Assembly (NCBI RefSeq): GCF_002733835.1
Contig: NZ_NVWY01000015.1
Span: 1-64,000, forward strand
Length of the DNA stretch: 64,000 nt
Direction: 5' to 3'
Origin: Alcanivorax sp.
GTDB taxonomy: Bacteria > Pseudomonadota > Gammaproteobacteria > Pseudomonadales > Alcanivoracaceae
Made by a program: the position numbers and the translations under genes. Shown here piece by piece: positions 18,054 to 26,106 of the stretch. Each line of letters opens with the position of its first letter. Positions within the stretch are counted from its first letter, which is position 1. The notes beneath the pieces were generated by a model. The model saw only the letters and a program-made list of their open reading frames with translations, was not told the origin of the DNA and did not search any database.

Positions 18054-19238
18054 TCACAGCAAAGGCAGGCAGGAATTATAACGATCATTGTCCGGTGCGT
18101 GGCGAAAGCATAGCCGTTGGTCTTGGCGGGTCAGCGTGTCGTCCTTGCCCGGTGTCCAGGGGTTGTCTGCCCGCTGGGGTGTATCGGTATCACCCAGCGT
18201 TTTCAGTAACGCCATGCGCGCTTCCAGATGCACCAGTCGAAGCAGATATTCCTTGAAATTTGGGGATGCGGTTTCCAGCAGAATATTGCCGATGGGGTTG
18301 CGAATTGCCTCGCTCTTTGAGGTTGGTTCGGGCTGGAACGTATCAGCTTCAATAACGTCAACCGGCTGCTCCGACAGGTCTGCATAGTGCTGATAAAGCG
18401 GCAGCATGCGATTCACGCTGATATTTTTTTTCAGGCCCGCTTTGAATTGTATTTCCTCAAACCAGCTCGCGCTTTGTTGTCCCTCACGGTATTGCTCATG
18501 GAGAAAGAAATGCGCCATCAGCGAGAATTCTTTCTTCAATGGCGAATGAAAACTTCTTTCTGCCGGGCTCAATGACGCAAGATTCGGCGCCGACATTTTT
18601 CCCTGTTGAACCAGAAGCGCCACCAGTTGCAGTTTTTCGGCCAGCATGGCGTTGGCGATCATCTTGCTGATCAGGCTATGGTCCTGTGCCAGCCAGTGGC
18701 GAAGCTGCTGGATTTCTTTGCCGATGTCTTCCCCCGGGGTTTCGCTGATTGCCCAGGCCAGAGACTGCAGACGCGAAGCGGTGAGCAGCAGACTGTACTC
18801 GGGAAAGCTAGCCTCCAGGTACGGTGGTGTATTGTCCGAGAAATACGCAAACCCGATAAGGGTTCGGTAGCGATCAATCAGGAACTGATACTGGTTTACC
18901 AGAGCCTCGGCCTGCATGCGCTTGTCCTGCTGCTCAAGCAGGCAGGCCGAGTCCATCTTTTGACATAGCAAGGGCGATGCATTCAGTTCCCGATAATCAT
19001 TGGGAAGCGACAGATCCGGTTGGATTTTCTGGCGCTGCACCAGTGCGTTTCCCTGCCGCTCAGGTGATTGATCGGCGGGTGCGCCAAAGCCCAACAGATA
19101 AGCGTAAGCGGGGTTGTCATCAGTGGGTGTGGTGTTCAGCCACTGCCGGGCGGCGTCATCAAGCGGCGCATCCTGCAGCCACCAGGTGGTAAACCCTGCC
19201 AGCGACAATACGCCAATTACCAGGATGATTTTCTTCAT
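18054..19238 (-). CDS. Membrane-anchored protein of unknown function
   Basis: 394 residues; I do not recognise the family. Residues about 3-21 (IILVIGVLSLAGFTTWWL) form one hydrophobic segment, a signal anchor or uncleaved signal peptide; the rest is soluble and looks mostly helical. The early stretch WLNTTPTDDNPAYAYLLGFGA is compositionally distinctive. Four cysteines (C-x7-C around residues 92-100 and two near the C-terminus) could form disulphides in the periplasm. It is transcribed alone, convergent with arsH. Codon use is like its core neighbours, so transfer is not suspected. Confidence 0.75.
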   Translation of the reverse strand: MKKIILVIGVLSLAGFTTWWLQDAPLDDAARQWLNTTPTDDNPAYAYLLGFGAPADQSPERQGNALVQRQKIQPDLSLPNDYRELNASPLLCQKMDSACLLEQQDKRMQAEALVNQYQFLIDRYRTLIGFAYFSDNTPPYLEASFPEYSLLLTASRLQSLAWAISETPGEDIGKEIQQLRHWLAQDHSLISKMIANAMLAEKLQLVALLVQQGKMSAPNLASLSPAERSFHSPLKKEFSLMAHFFLHEQYREGQQSASWFEEIQFKAGLKKNISVNRMLPLYQHYADLSEQPVDVIEADTFQPEPTSKSEAIRNPIGNILLETASPNFKEYLLRLVHLEARMALLKTLGDTDTPQRADNPWTPGKDDTLTRQDQRLCFRHAPDNDRYNSCLPLL

Positions 19239-19365
19239 TATTCCGGCTCTTTACGTTTTGTTGGCTGTGACGGTGAGGCGGGCATGGCGAACTCCGTTTC
19301 GGCGATGCAGACAAGGGTCTCCGGGTGCACAGCCCGGGCTACGCGGTGGAAACAAAGAGTCCCCA

Positions 19366-19917
19366 TCAGTGGGCGTTGTTTGGGTACCAGGTTTCCAGGG
19401 CAACCTCCACGTTATTGTCGGTGGTGCCCAACCAGACCTGCCCGTCCTGGATCATGGCCTGCAACTGCATGGCCCGCTGGGCACAGGTGGCCAGTGCTGC
19501 TTCGCTGTCCGCGTCCACATGGACAATGGTCAGGTTATCGAAGCGGCGCACCTTGTTCTTCATGCTGTCCCACCACACTTGTGGAGCGCGTGGACCGTAA
19601 CAGTAAATGGTCACGTGCTCGGCCAGCCCGCAGGCTTTGCGCAGCCGCTTCTCGTCGGGCATGCCCAGTTCGATCCAGTGTGCCAGGGTGTCGTTGGGGT
19701 GCCGTTGCCACAGGTCCGGTTCTTCAGGGTTGGACAGGCCCCGCGAGAACGTCAGATCTTCATGGGCATTCAGGGCAAAGGCCAGCAGCCGCAACATCAT
19801 TCGCGATTCGGTTTCTGAAGGGTGCAACGCCACCGTCAGGTTATGGGTTGCGTAATAATCCCGGTCCATATCGGAGACGGTGAGCTCGGCTTTGTAGATG
19901 GTGGCGGTGAGGGCCAT
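19366..19917 (-). CDS. yaeQ: YaeQ family protein
   Basis: A 183-residue protein of the YaeQ family, which has a PD-(D/E)xK nuclease-like fold; it was linked to suppression of rfaH loss in E. coli but its activity is unsettled. The N-terminal MALTATIYKAELTVSDMDR, the HPSETESRMMLRLLAFAL block and EPDLWQRHPN are family signatures, with the D/E and QxR-type positions present. Length is standard. The start is ATG 19917. It lies between the unknown gene at 18054 and the Mn exporter gene, with no obvious operon partner. Confidence 0.9.
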   Translation of the reverse strand: MALTATIYKAELTVSDMDRDYYATHNLTVALHPSETESRMMLRLLAFALNAHEDLTFSRGLSNPEEPDLWQRHPNDTLAHWIELGMPDEKRLRKACGLAEHVTIYCYGPRAPQVWWDSMKNKVRRFDNLTIVHVDADSEAALATCAQRAMQLQAMIQDGQVWLGTTDNNVEVALETWYPNNAH

Positions 19918-19933
19918 GAATGAGTTCCGCTAG

Positions 19934-20063
19934 AGGCCAGATGCCGGACGCCAGACGTTGACGCCTTGCAGCGCGACCAAGGTTGCAGGGATAGCGCGTG
20001 AGCATACGCTTTTTGGCGTCAGGCGTCAGGCGTCAGGCGTCAGGCGTCAGGCGTCAGGCGTCA
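19934..20063. repeat. Heptamer arrays, including seven perfect GGCGTCA copies
   Basis: Seven perfect tandem GGCGTCA units occupy 20015-20063. A degenerate facing arm (AGGCCAG, ATGCCGG, ACGCCAG, ACGTTGA) lies at 19934-19961, complementary in sense (TGACGCC). The arrays fill the space between yaeQ and the TMEM165 gene. Confidence 0.75.
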
Positions 20064-20070
20064 GTTGTTC

Positions 20071-20622
20071 CTACACCAACGCCCAGACCCCGAAACCGAC
20101 AAACAGCGCCGCGCTGATGCGGTGGGCCCAGGTTTCAAAGCGCTTGCTGCCGAACTGGTGCGCCAGCCAGATCACCGGCAGGTTGGCGGCCACCATGCCC
20201 AGGGTGGAGCCACTCAGTACCGGCCAGAACTGGTCCTTGAACTGAACGGCCAGGGCGATAGTGGCCAGCTGGGTCTTGTCGCCAATCTCGGCAATAAAGA
20301 ACAGCACCAGCGCGGTAAGAAAGGGGCCGAAGCGCGGGTTGTCATCCACGTCTTCATCGCCGTCTGGAATCAACATCCACAGGCCCAGGCCGATAAAGCT
20401 GATGCCGAGAATCCAGCGCAGCCATTCCATCGGGATGGCATCGGCCAGCCAGTCGCCAAACCAGACGGAGGCGCCGTGGTTAAGCAGGGTGGCGATGACT
20501 ACGCCGGCGAGGATAGGCCAGGGTTTGCGGAATTTGAGAATCAGCGCGAGGGACAGCAGCTGGGTCTTGTCGCCAATTTCACCAAGGGCAACCAACAGAA
20601 ACGAGCTGAGCAGGGCTTCCAT
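20071..20622 (-). CDS. TMEM165/GDT1 (UPF0016) manganese exporter
   Basis: About 183 residues with six hydrophobic segments in two halves, each carrying the family motif E-x-G-D-K-T/S: ALGEIGDKTQLLSLAL near residue 13 and FIAEIGDKTQLATIAL in the second half. Family members export Mn2+ (MneA in Vibrio) or exchange Ca2+/Mn2+. A yybP-ykoY manganese riboswitch directly upstream strongly supports the manganese role. I use ATG 20622 (MEALLSS); a TTG at 20655 in frame would add eleven residues lying in the riboswitch expression platform and is less likely. Confidence 0.92.
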   Translation of the reverse strand: MEALLSSFLLVALGEIGDKTQLLSLALILKFRKPWPILAGVVIATLLNHGASVWFGDWLADAIPMEWLRWILGISFIGLGLWMLIPDGDEDVDDNPRFGPFLTALVLFFIAEIGDKTQLATIALAVQFKDQFWPVLSGSTLGMVAANLPVIWLAHQFGSKRFETWAHRISAALFVGFGVWALV

Positions 20623-20655
20623 GAACAGTTCCAGTGGGGCGGGATTGCACGACAA

Positions 20656-20835
20656 GAGACATCACCGGCCAATCCCGCCCCTGCGGAATGCCTGCGATGT
20701 CTCAGGTCTCGTCAATCCTGGGGGAGTCAAGACTCCCCGGATGCGGACGCAGCCACCATGCGCATGAGGCGCAACTATGTTGATGACCGCCAAGGGGCTT
20801 TGCGTAAAAGCGATCGAGCGACTACTCCCCCAAGA
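20656..20835 (-). promoter_or_regulatory. yybP-ykoY manganese riboswitch
   Basis: Read on the minus strand, the leader begins GGGGGAGTAG (20831-20822), has CATCAACATA (20785-20776) and then GACGAGACC, the conserved elements of the Mn2+-sensing yybP-ykoY aptamer. Downstream GAGACATC (20703-20696) can pair with GATGTCTC (20663-20656), an 8-bp stem that would serve as expression platform just before the gene. The aptamer is therefore about 20705-20835. Mn2+ binding should turn on the exporter. The assignment rests on recognising the consensus by eye. Confidence 0.85.
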
Positions 20836-20942
20836 CGGGGAAAACCATAGCGGAATTATGGGTAAAGGGCCAGTACAATGGTGCAGTCCGTTCGCGATGC
20901 GAGCATCGCTTCCCACAAAAGCTATACCGTAGAGCAGACCCA

Positions 20943-21149
20943 ATGAGTGACGAGCGTTTTCTTGATATCGAAACCAAGCTGGCCTACCAGGAGGATCTGG
21001 TGGAGTCACTGAACAAGGTGGTCAGTGACCAGCAGCGCCAAATCGATGCGCTGGAAAAAACCTGCCGGAAGATGGCGGATAGGCTGATGGATCTGTCAGA
21101 GGCGTTCGAGGCCACCCAGGTCGAAGACGCCCCGCCGCCGCATTATTGA
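20943..21149 (+). CDS. slyX: SlyX family protein
   Basis: A 68-residue coiled-coil protein. The order LETKLAYQE...LNKVVSDQQRQIDALE and the C-terminal PPPHY ending are the SlyX signature. Its cellular role is not established. It stands alone, divergent from the Mn-riboswitch gene. Confidence 0.9.
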   Translation: MSDERFLDIETKLAYQEDLVESLNKVVSDQQRQIDALEKTCRKMADRLMDLSEAFEATQVEDAPPPHY

Positions 21150-21240
21150 TCAGCTGCGAGCAACGAGCTTCCAGCGAAGAAAAACCGTCGCTATTCGTTC
21201 AGGCTTGCATGATCCCGGAAGTGAGCCATCCTCCTGAAAG

Positions 21241-21338
21241 CTAGAAGCTAGAAGCTAGAAGCTAGAAGCTAGAAGCTAGAAGCTAGAAGCTAGAAGCTAG
21301 AAGCTAGAAGCTAGAAGCTAGAAGCTAGAAGCTAGAAT
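21241..21338. repeat. Tandem CTAGAAG heptamer, 13 perfect copies plus one variant
   Basis: From 21241 the unit CTAGAAG repeats thirteen times without change and ends with CTAGAAT (21332-21338). About 70 bases upstream degenerate heptamers (GCTGCGA, GCAACGA, GCTTCCA, GCGAAGA, from about 21153) follow the slyX stop. No spacers, so it is not CRISPR. It is the most uniform heptamer array in the window. Confidence 0.9.
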
Positions 21339-21340
21339 GA

Positions 21341-21378
21341 AACAGGCCGCGCCCAAAGGATGGGCGCGGCCTGTTTCG
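21341..21378. terminator. GC-rich hairpin between slyX and the TM2 gene
   Basis: AACAGGCCGCGCCCA and TGGGCGCGGCCTGTT form a perfect 15-bp stem with loop AAGGA. The T-tract is short on both strands. Placed between convergent genes, it may stop both. Same hairpin family as at 134, 15,120 and 21,953. Confidence 0.65.
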
Positions 21379-21425
21379 TTCCACAAAGAGGCCAGTTTGC
21401 TTTGCAGCTTGTGGCCTGCCCTTTT

Positions 21426-21851
21426 TCAAGCTGGCACGGGCTCGCCCCGGGCCGCTTCGCCATTGCGCTCGGAAACCTGGCCATTAAGCGTGAACAGGTC
21501 GTAGAGTACGCCGAAACCCAGTAGGCCGAAGGTCAGCAGGTAGAGAATGCCCGTGCCCATCTTGCCCATGTAGAAACGGTGTGCGCCAAATACGCCCAGA
21601 AACAGCATCAATACCCAGGCTACGCTGTAGTCGGTGTCGCCGCTTTTGAACTGATTATTGGCATCCTGATTCATGCTGGGGATCAAGAATGCGTCCACGA
21701 CCCAGCCGATGAAAAAGACGCCCAGGGTAAACATCCACAGCAAGCCGGTGAGCTGACGACCATAGTAAAACCGGTGATAACCAAACAGGCCGCCAAAAAA
21801 CCATAGCAGGTAGCCGATGGGTGTTAGGTGTGTTTCCTTTTCTTGTTGCAT
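21426..21851 (-). CDS. TM2 domain-containing membrane protein
   Basis: A 141-residue inner-membrane protein with two TM2-type units: GGLFGYHRFYYGRQLTGLLWM (about 20-40) and FLGVFGAHRFYMGKMGTG (about 84-101), each a helix pair with the G-x-HRFY-x-G turn. The function of bacterial TM2 proteins is not known. It is transcribed alone, convergent with slyX. Confidence 0.88.
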   Translation of the reverse strand: MQQEKETHLTPIGYLLWFFGGLFGYHRFYYGRQLTGLLWMFTLGVFFIGWVVDAFLIPSMNQDANNQFKSGDTDYSVAWVLMLFLGVFGAHRFYMGKMGTGILYLLTFGLLGFGVLYDLFTLNGQVSERNGEAARGEPVPA

Positions 21852-21952
21852 GGGTTTCCCCCTCCGTTGGTAAAGTAAAAAGCGTCCTTGTTATCGCGGG
21901 ATTCAGTGGTAAGCGCAAAGCGGCAACGCGGGCGGTTCTCTGAAATGAGTAA

Positions 21953-21986
21953 GCCGCGCCCGGTGGATGGGCGCGGCCTCTTTTTT
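21953..21986 (+). terminator. Orphan plus-strand terminator
   Basis: GCCGCGCCC and GGGCGCGGC pair around GGTGGAT-like loop bases and are followed by CTC and seven T's on the plus strand. All genes around it are on the minus strand, so it has no known transcript to end. It could belong to a short RNA of about 90 nt starting near 21,890 upstream of the TM2 gene, or be a mobile hairpin copy. Confidence 0.65.
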
Positions 21987-22045
21987 TCAGGGCGCAGGTG
22001 GCTTCATCCGGGTTGTTGCGTGAAGCGTGCCGCCTGCAGCGTCTC

Positions 22046-23167
22046 CTACTCCGTATCCTCGATGCTCAGCCCCCGTGTGGCCACGTCCAGGCTGGAGGCG
22101 TCGGTTTCGTTGCCCAGTTTGATCATCAGGCGCAGGTCGTTGGGGGAGTCCGCGTGGAGCATGGCGTCTTCGTAGGTGATTTCACCGGCGGAATACAGGT
22201 CGTAGAGGGCCTGGTCGAAGGTCTGCATGCCCTGCTCGCGGGATTTGCTCATCAGCGCCTTGAGCTGGTGCACTTCGCCCTTGCGGATATGGTCCTGGAC
22301 CAACGGCGTGCCCAGCAGCACTTCGATGGCCGCGCGGCGGCCCTTGCCGTCCGGGGTGGGGATCAATTGCTGGGCGACGATGCCTTTCAGGTTCAGGGAC
22401 AAGTCCATCCACAGCTGGCCGTGGCGGTCTGCCGGGAAGAAGTGAATGATCCGGTCCAGCGCCTGGTTGGCGTTGTTGGCGTGCAGGGTAGCCAGACACA
22501 GGTGCCCGGTTTCCGCGAAAGCGATGGCCTTGTCCATGGTTTCCGGGGTGCGGATCTCACCGATCAGAATCACGTCCGGCGCCTGGCGCAGGGTGTTCTT
22601 CAGCGCCACGTCGAAGGACTCGGTATCAATGCCCACTTCACGCTGGGTGACGATGCAGCCCTGGTGCTGGTGGATAAATTCGATGGGGTCTTCGATGGTG
22701 ATGATATGCCCCTTGGAGTTCTTGTTGCGGTGGCCAATCATGGACGCCAGCGAGGTGGACTTACCGGTACCGGTGGCGCCCACGAAAATCACCAGGCCAC
22801 GCTTGGTCATGGCCAGTTCCTTGATCACCGGCGGCAGGCGCAGATCGTCCACGTTGGGAATCTTGGTTTCAATGCGACGCAGCACCATGCCCACCAGGTT
22901 GCGCTGGTAGAACGCGGAGACCCGGAAACGGCCCACGCCACGGGCGGAGATGGCAAAGTTGCACTCGTGGTTGGCGACGAATTCCTTGCGCTGTTGTTCG
23001 GTCATGACGCCGAACACGATGTCCCGGGTCATGTCCGGGGTCAGCGCGCTCTTGGTCACCGGCAGGATCTTGCCGTTCACCTTCATGCTCGGGGGGACGC
23101 CGGCGGTGATAAACAGGTCTGACCCGCCTTTCTGTACCATTAATTTGAGAAGCTCTTCGAATTCCAT
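22046..23167 (-). CDS. pilU: Type IV pilus retraction ATPase PilU
   Basis: A 373-residue secretion-type ATPase, accessory to PilT in pilus retraction. Walker A GATGTGKSTS, the Asp box ITIEDPIEFIHQHQGCIVTQREVGIDT, Walker B VILIGEIRTPETMD and the His box ETGHLCLATLHANN are intact. The GATGTGKS loop and the C-terminal extension (about 30 residues beyond PilT) separate it from PilT. It follows pilT after about 65 bp on the same strand. Confidence 0.94.
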   Translation of the reverse strand: MEFEELLKLMVQKGGSDLFITAGVPPSMKVNGKILPVTKSALTPDMTRDIVFGVMTEQQRKEFVANHECNFAISARGVGRFRVSAFYQRNLVGMVLRRIETKIPNVDDLRLPPVIKELAMTKRGLVIFVGATGTGKSTSLASMIGHRNKNSKGHIITIEDPIEFIHQHQGCIVTQREVGIDTESFDVALKNTLRQAPDVILIGEIRTPETMDKAIAFAETGHLCLATLHANNANQALDRIIHFFPADRHGQLWMDLSLNLKGIVAQQLIPTPDGKGRRAAIEVLLGTPLVQDHIRKGEVHQLKALMSKSREQGMQTFDQALYDLYSAGEITYEDAMLHADSPNDLRLMIKLGNETDASSLDVATRGLSIEDTE

Positions 23168-23233
23168 GCTTATGGCCTGCCTGTGCTGATTCCGCCGGCG
23201 CCCTCAGTGGGCACCGGTGCCGTGCGTTCGGGG

Positions 23234-24268
23234 TTAGATTGAGTCCGGGCTCTTGGCTTTTTCGCGGGCCACGTCACGGGCGATCAGGCCTTTCTGCACC
23301 AGCCCTTGCAGGCACTGATCGAGAGTCTGCATGCCCAGGGCGCCGCCGGTCTGGATGGCAGAGTACATCTGCGCCACCTTGTCTTCACGGATCAGGTTCC
23401 GGATGGCCGGAGTGCCCATCATGATTTCGTGGGCTGCCACCCGGCCGCCGCCGTTTTTCTTCAGCAGCGTTTGCGATACCACCGCCTGCAAGGATTCCGA
23501 CAGCATCGAGCGAATCATGGATTTTTCTTCCGCGGGGAATACGTCGATGACCCGGTCAATGGTCTTGGCCGCAGAGGTGGTGTGCAGGGTGCCGAACACC
23601 AGGTGGCCGGTTTCTGCCGCCGTCAACGCCAGGCGGATGGTTTCCAGATCCCGCAGCTCACCCACCAGGATGATGTCCGGATCTTCCCGCAGGGCCGAGC
23701 GCAGCGCTTCGGAGAAACCCAGAGTGTCGCGGTGCACTTCCCGCTGGTTGACCAGGCACTTTTTCGATTCGTGCACGAATTCGATGGGATCTTCGATGGT
23801 GAGGATGTGCTCGTAGCGGGAATCGTTGATGTAATCGATCATCGCCGCCAGGGTGGTGGACTTACCGGAACCGGTGGGCCCGGTGACCAGTACGATGCCC
23901 CGGGGCATTTCGGAGATCTTCTGGAACACCTTGCCCATGCCCAGGTCTTCCATGGTTAGCACTTTCGAGGGAATGGTCCGGAATACCGCACCGGCACCAC
24001 GGTTGTGGTTAAAGGCGTTCACCCGGAAACGGGCCACGCCGGGCACCTCGAAGGAGAAATCGGTTTCGTAGAATTCCTCGAAATCCTTGCGCTGCTTGTC
24101 ATTCATGATGTCATAGATCAATGAATGGACTTCCTTGTGCTCCATGGCCGGCAGGTTGATGCGGCGCACGTCGCCATCCACCCGGATCATCGGGGGCAGG
24201 CCGGCGGACAAGTGAAGGTCAGAGGCGCCGTTTTTGGCGCTGAAAGCGAGCAGCTCGGTAATATCCAT
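23234..24268 (-). CDS. pilT: Type IV pilus twitching motility ATPase PilT
   Basis: A 344-residue hexameric ATPase that powers pilus retraction. Visible are Walker A GPTGSGKSTT, Asp box LTIEDPIEFVHESKKCLVNQREV, Walker B DIILVGELRDLET, His box TAAETGHLVFGTLHTTSA and the C-terminal AIRNLIREDK retraction-related helix. Length equals the Pseudomonas protein. The pilT-pilU pair is divergent from yggS, the arrangement of Pseudomonas. Confidence 0.96.
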   Translation of the reverse strand: MDITELLAFSAKNGASDLHLSAGLPPMIRVDGDVRRINLPAMEHKEVHSLIYDIMNDKQRKDFEEFYETDFSFEVPGVARFRVNAFNHNRGAGAVFRTIPSKVLTMEDLGMGKVFQKISEMPRGIVLVTGPTGSGKSTTLAAMIDYINDSRYEHILTIEDPIEFVHESKKCLVNQREVHRDTLGFSEALRSALREDPDIILVGELRDLETIRLALTAAETGHLVFGTLHTTSAAKTIDRVIDVFPAEEKSMIRSMLSESLQAVVSQTLLKKNGGGRVAAHEIMMGTPAIRNLIREDKVAQMYSAIQTGGALGMQTLDQCLQGLVQKGLIARDVAREKAKSPDSI

Positions 24269-24405
24269 GATTTATACTTGCGTTGTCAGGTATTGGAAAG
24301 GACGCCCATAAGCACCCTTTTGTTATTATGTAGGCAGCCGGATCTCGGCTTACTCAGAAATTCGTCGCATGCCTAAAGTAACCCGACCTCTTGAGCCGTT
24401 CAATA

Positions 24406-25095
24406 ATGACTGACGTCAAATCACCACTGCTGCACATTGATAAGCAAATAAATGCATTATGCGCGCGCTCAGGCCGCGATCCGCACAGTGTGCAGCTTCT
24501 GGCGGTCAGCAAGACCCGCACCGCAGACGAACTGGCCCAACTGGCAGACCAGGGGCAGCGCCATTTCGGGGAAAACTACCTGCAGGAGGCATTGGACAAG
24601 ATTGTTGCGCTGCAGGGGCGGGGGCTGGTGTGGCACTTCATCGGGCCGATTCAGTCCAACAAGACCCGTGATATTGCCGCCCACTTTGATTGGGTCCATT
24701 CAGTGGATCGCCTCAAGGTGGCTCGTCGCCTGAGCGAACAGCGCGGGCCGGATCTGCCACCGCTGAATGTGTGTATACAGGTGAATGTGGATGATGAGGC
24801 CAGCAAGAGCGGGGTGCCGCTGGCGGGCGTGGCCGAGCTGGCCGCTGCGGTGGAATCACTGCCCAACCTGCGTTTGCGGGGGCTGATGGCGATTCCCCGG
24901 GCGGACAATGATGACGGTAATCGTGCCGCCTTCCGACAGCTCGCCATGACACTGTCACAATTGCGCAATACAATGCCCGCCCTCGATACGCTCTCCATGG
25001 GTATGAGCGCGGACTATGCGGTGGCCATTGAAGAAGGGGCCACCCTGATCCGGCTGGGCACCGCCCTGTTCGGCCCGCGCCCGCCCAAGGCCTGA
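24406..25095 (+). CDS. yggS: PLP homeostasis protein YggS
   Basis: A 229-residue single-domain alanine-racemase-fold protein that binds pyridoxal phosphate. The PLP-lysine segment LLAVSKTRTADE (about residues 30-41), the FGENYLQEAL motif and the end piece LSMGMSADYAVAIEEGATLIRLGTALFG are family hallmarks. ATG 24406 gives the normal length; an in-frame TTG at 24391 is unlikely. It is followed by proC and yggT, its usual neighbours. Confidence 0.94.
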   Translation: MTDVKSPLLHIDKQINALCARSGRDPHSVQLLAVSKTRTADELAQLADQGQRHFGENYLQEALDKIVALQGRGLVWHFIGPIQSNKTRDIAAHFDWVHSVDRLKVARRLSEQRGPDLPPLNVCIQVNVDDEASKSGVPLAGVAELAAAVESLPNLRLRGLMAIPRADNDDGNRAAFRQLAMTLSQLRNTMPALDTLSMGMSADYAVAIEEGATLIRLGTALFGPRPPKA

Positions 25096-25114
25096 CAACA
25101 AGGACTGCGCAGTT

Positions 25115-25924
25115 ATGGCACAACAACTAATCGGATTTATCGGCGCCGGCAACATGGCAACCAGCCTGGCCGGTGGCATGGTGGCGAAAGGAATTCGCCC
25201 GGCCCGTATCTGGATGAGCGATCCCTCCAAAGAGCGCCTGGACGAAGTCGCCCAGCTGCACCGGGTGCACGTGAGCACGGAAAACCGCGACGTGGCCAGT
25301 CGCGTCGACGTGCTGGTGCTGGCGGTAAAGCCGCAGATGATGGAGCAGGTGTGCACCGATCTGCGCGACCTGATTGCTGAGCGTCAGCCGCTGGTGATCT
25401 CCATCGCGGCCGGCGTCACCGTAGGCAACCTGCGCAACTGGTTGGGTAGCACCCCGATTGTGCGTTGCATGCCCAATACGCCTTCACTGGTCCAGGCAGG
25501 GGCCACTGGCCTGTATGCCGCCGATGACGTGAGCGATGCACAAAAAGCCATGGCCAGGGAGATCCTGGGCTCCGTGGGCATTGCTTTCTGGTTCGACGAA
25601 GAGAAAGAACTGGATGCGGTCACCGCGGTGTCCGGTTCCGGCCCGGCCTACTTCTTCCTGCTGATGGAATCGTTGATCGAAGCGGCCAAGGCCCAGGGGC
25701 TGGATGCGGGGACCGCCCGGCAGATGGTGCTGCAAACCGCCTGGGGCGCCGCTCAGCTGGCCATTACCAGCGAAGTGGGCCCGGATGTACTGCGCCAGCA
25801 GGTCACCAGCCCCGGTGGCACCACCGCTGCCGCGCTGAATGTGTTCGAAGAAGCGGGTTTCCGCGAACAGGTGCAGGCGGCCGTCGCCGCTGCCCGGGAG
25901 CGGTCCGAAGAGCTGGCGGGGTAA
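25115..25924 (+). CDS. proC: Pyrroline-5-carboxylate reductase
   Basis: A 269-residue enzyme making proline from pyrroline-5-carboxylate with NAD(P)H. The Rossmann motif GFIGAGNMATSL starts at residue 7, and the C-terminal signature QVTSPGGTTAAALNVFEEAGF is intact. It lies 19 bases after yggS and probably shares its transcript. An inverted heptamer array follows the stop codon. Confidence 0.96.
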   Translation: MAQQLIGFIGAGNMATSLAGGMVAKGIRPARIWMSDPSKERLDEVAQLHRVHVSTENRDVASRVDVLVLAVKPQMMEQVCTDLRDLIAERQPLVISIAAGVTVGNLRNWLGSTPIVRCMPNTPSLVQAGATGLYAADDVSDAQKAMAREILGSVGIAFWFDEEKELDAVTAVSGSGPAYFFLLMESLIEAAKAQGLDAGTARQMVLQTAWGAAQLAITSEVGPDVLRQQVTSPGGTTAAALNVFEEAGFREQVQAAVAAARERSEELAG

Positions 25925-25927
25925 AAG

Positions 25928-26008
25928 GCGAGTAACGAGTTTCGAGTTGCGAGAAGTGAACCCCGAAGGTGGTCTTGATTTTCGCAACTCGTCACTCGCT
26001 TCTCGTTA
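25928..26008. repeat. Inverted pair of heptamer arrays after proC
   Basis: Left arm: GCGAGTA, ACGAGTT, TCGAGTT, GCGAGAA (25928-25955). Right arm: TTCGCAA, CTCGTCA, CTCGCTT, CTCGTTA (25981-26008). The reverse complement of the right arm has the same CGAG core and period, so the two can pair imperfectly around a 25-base loop. Confidence 0.65.
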
Positions 26009-26106
26009 CTGTTTTTTGTCCACCCTTTGAAATTTGCCCCCTTTGCCCCAAACTCTGTCCCAGCTTCTGGCTAAACGCCGGTCAAGACATCGCAACGGAG
26101 TGATCC

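Noticed and set aside
21241..21338. CRISPR array
   Set aside because: The unit is 7 bp with no spacers and there are no cas genes nearby.
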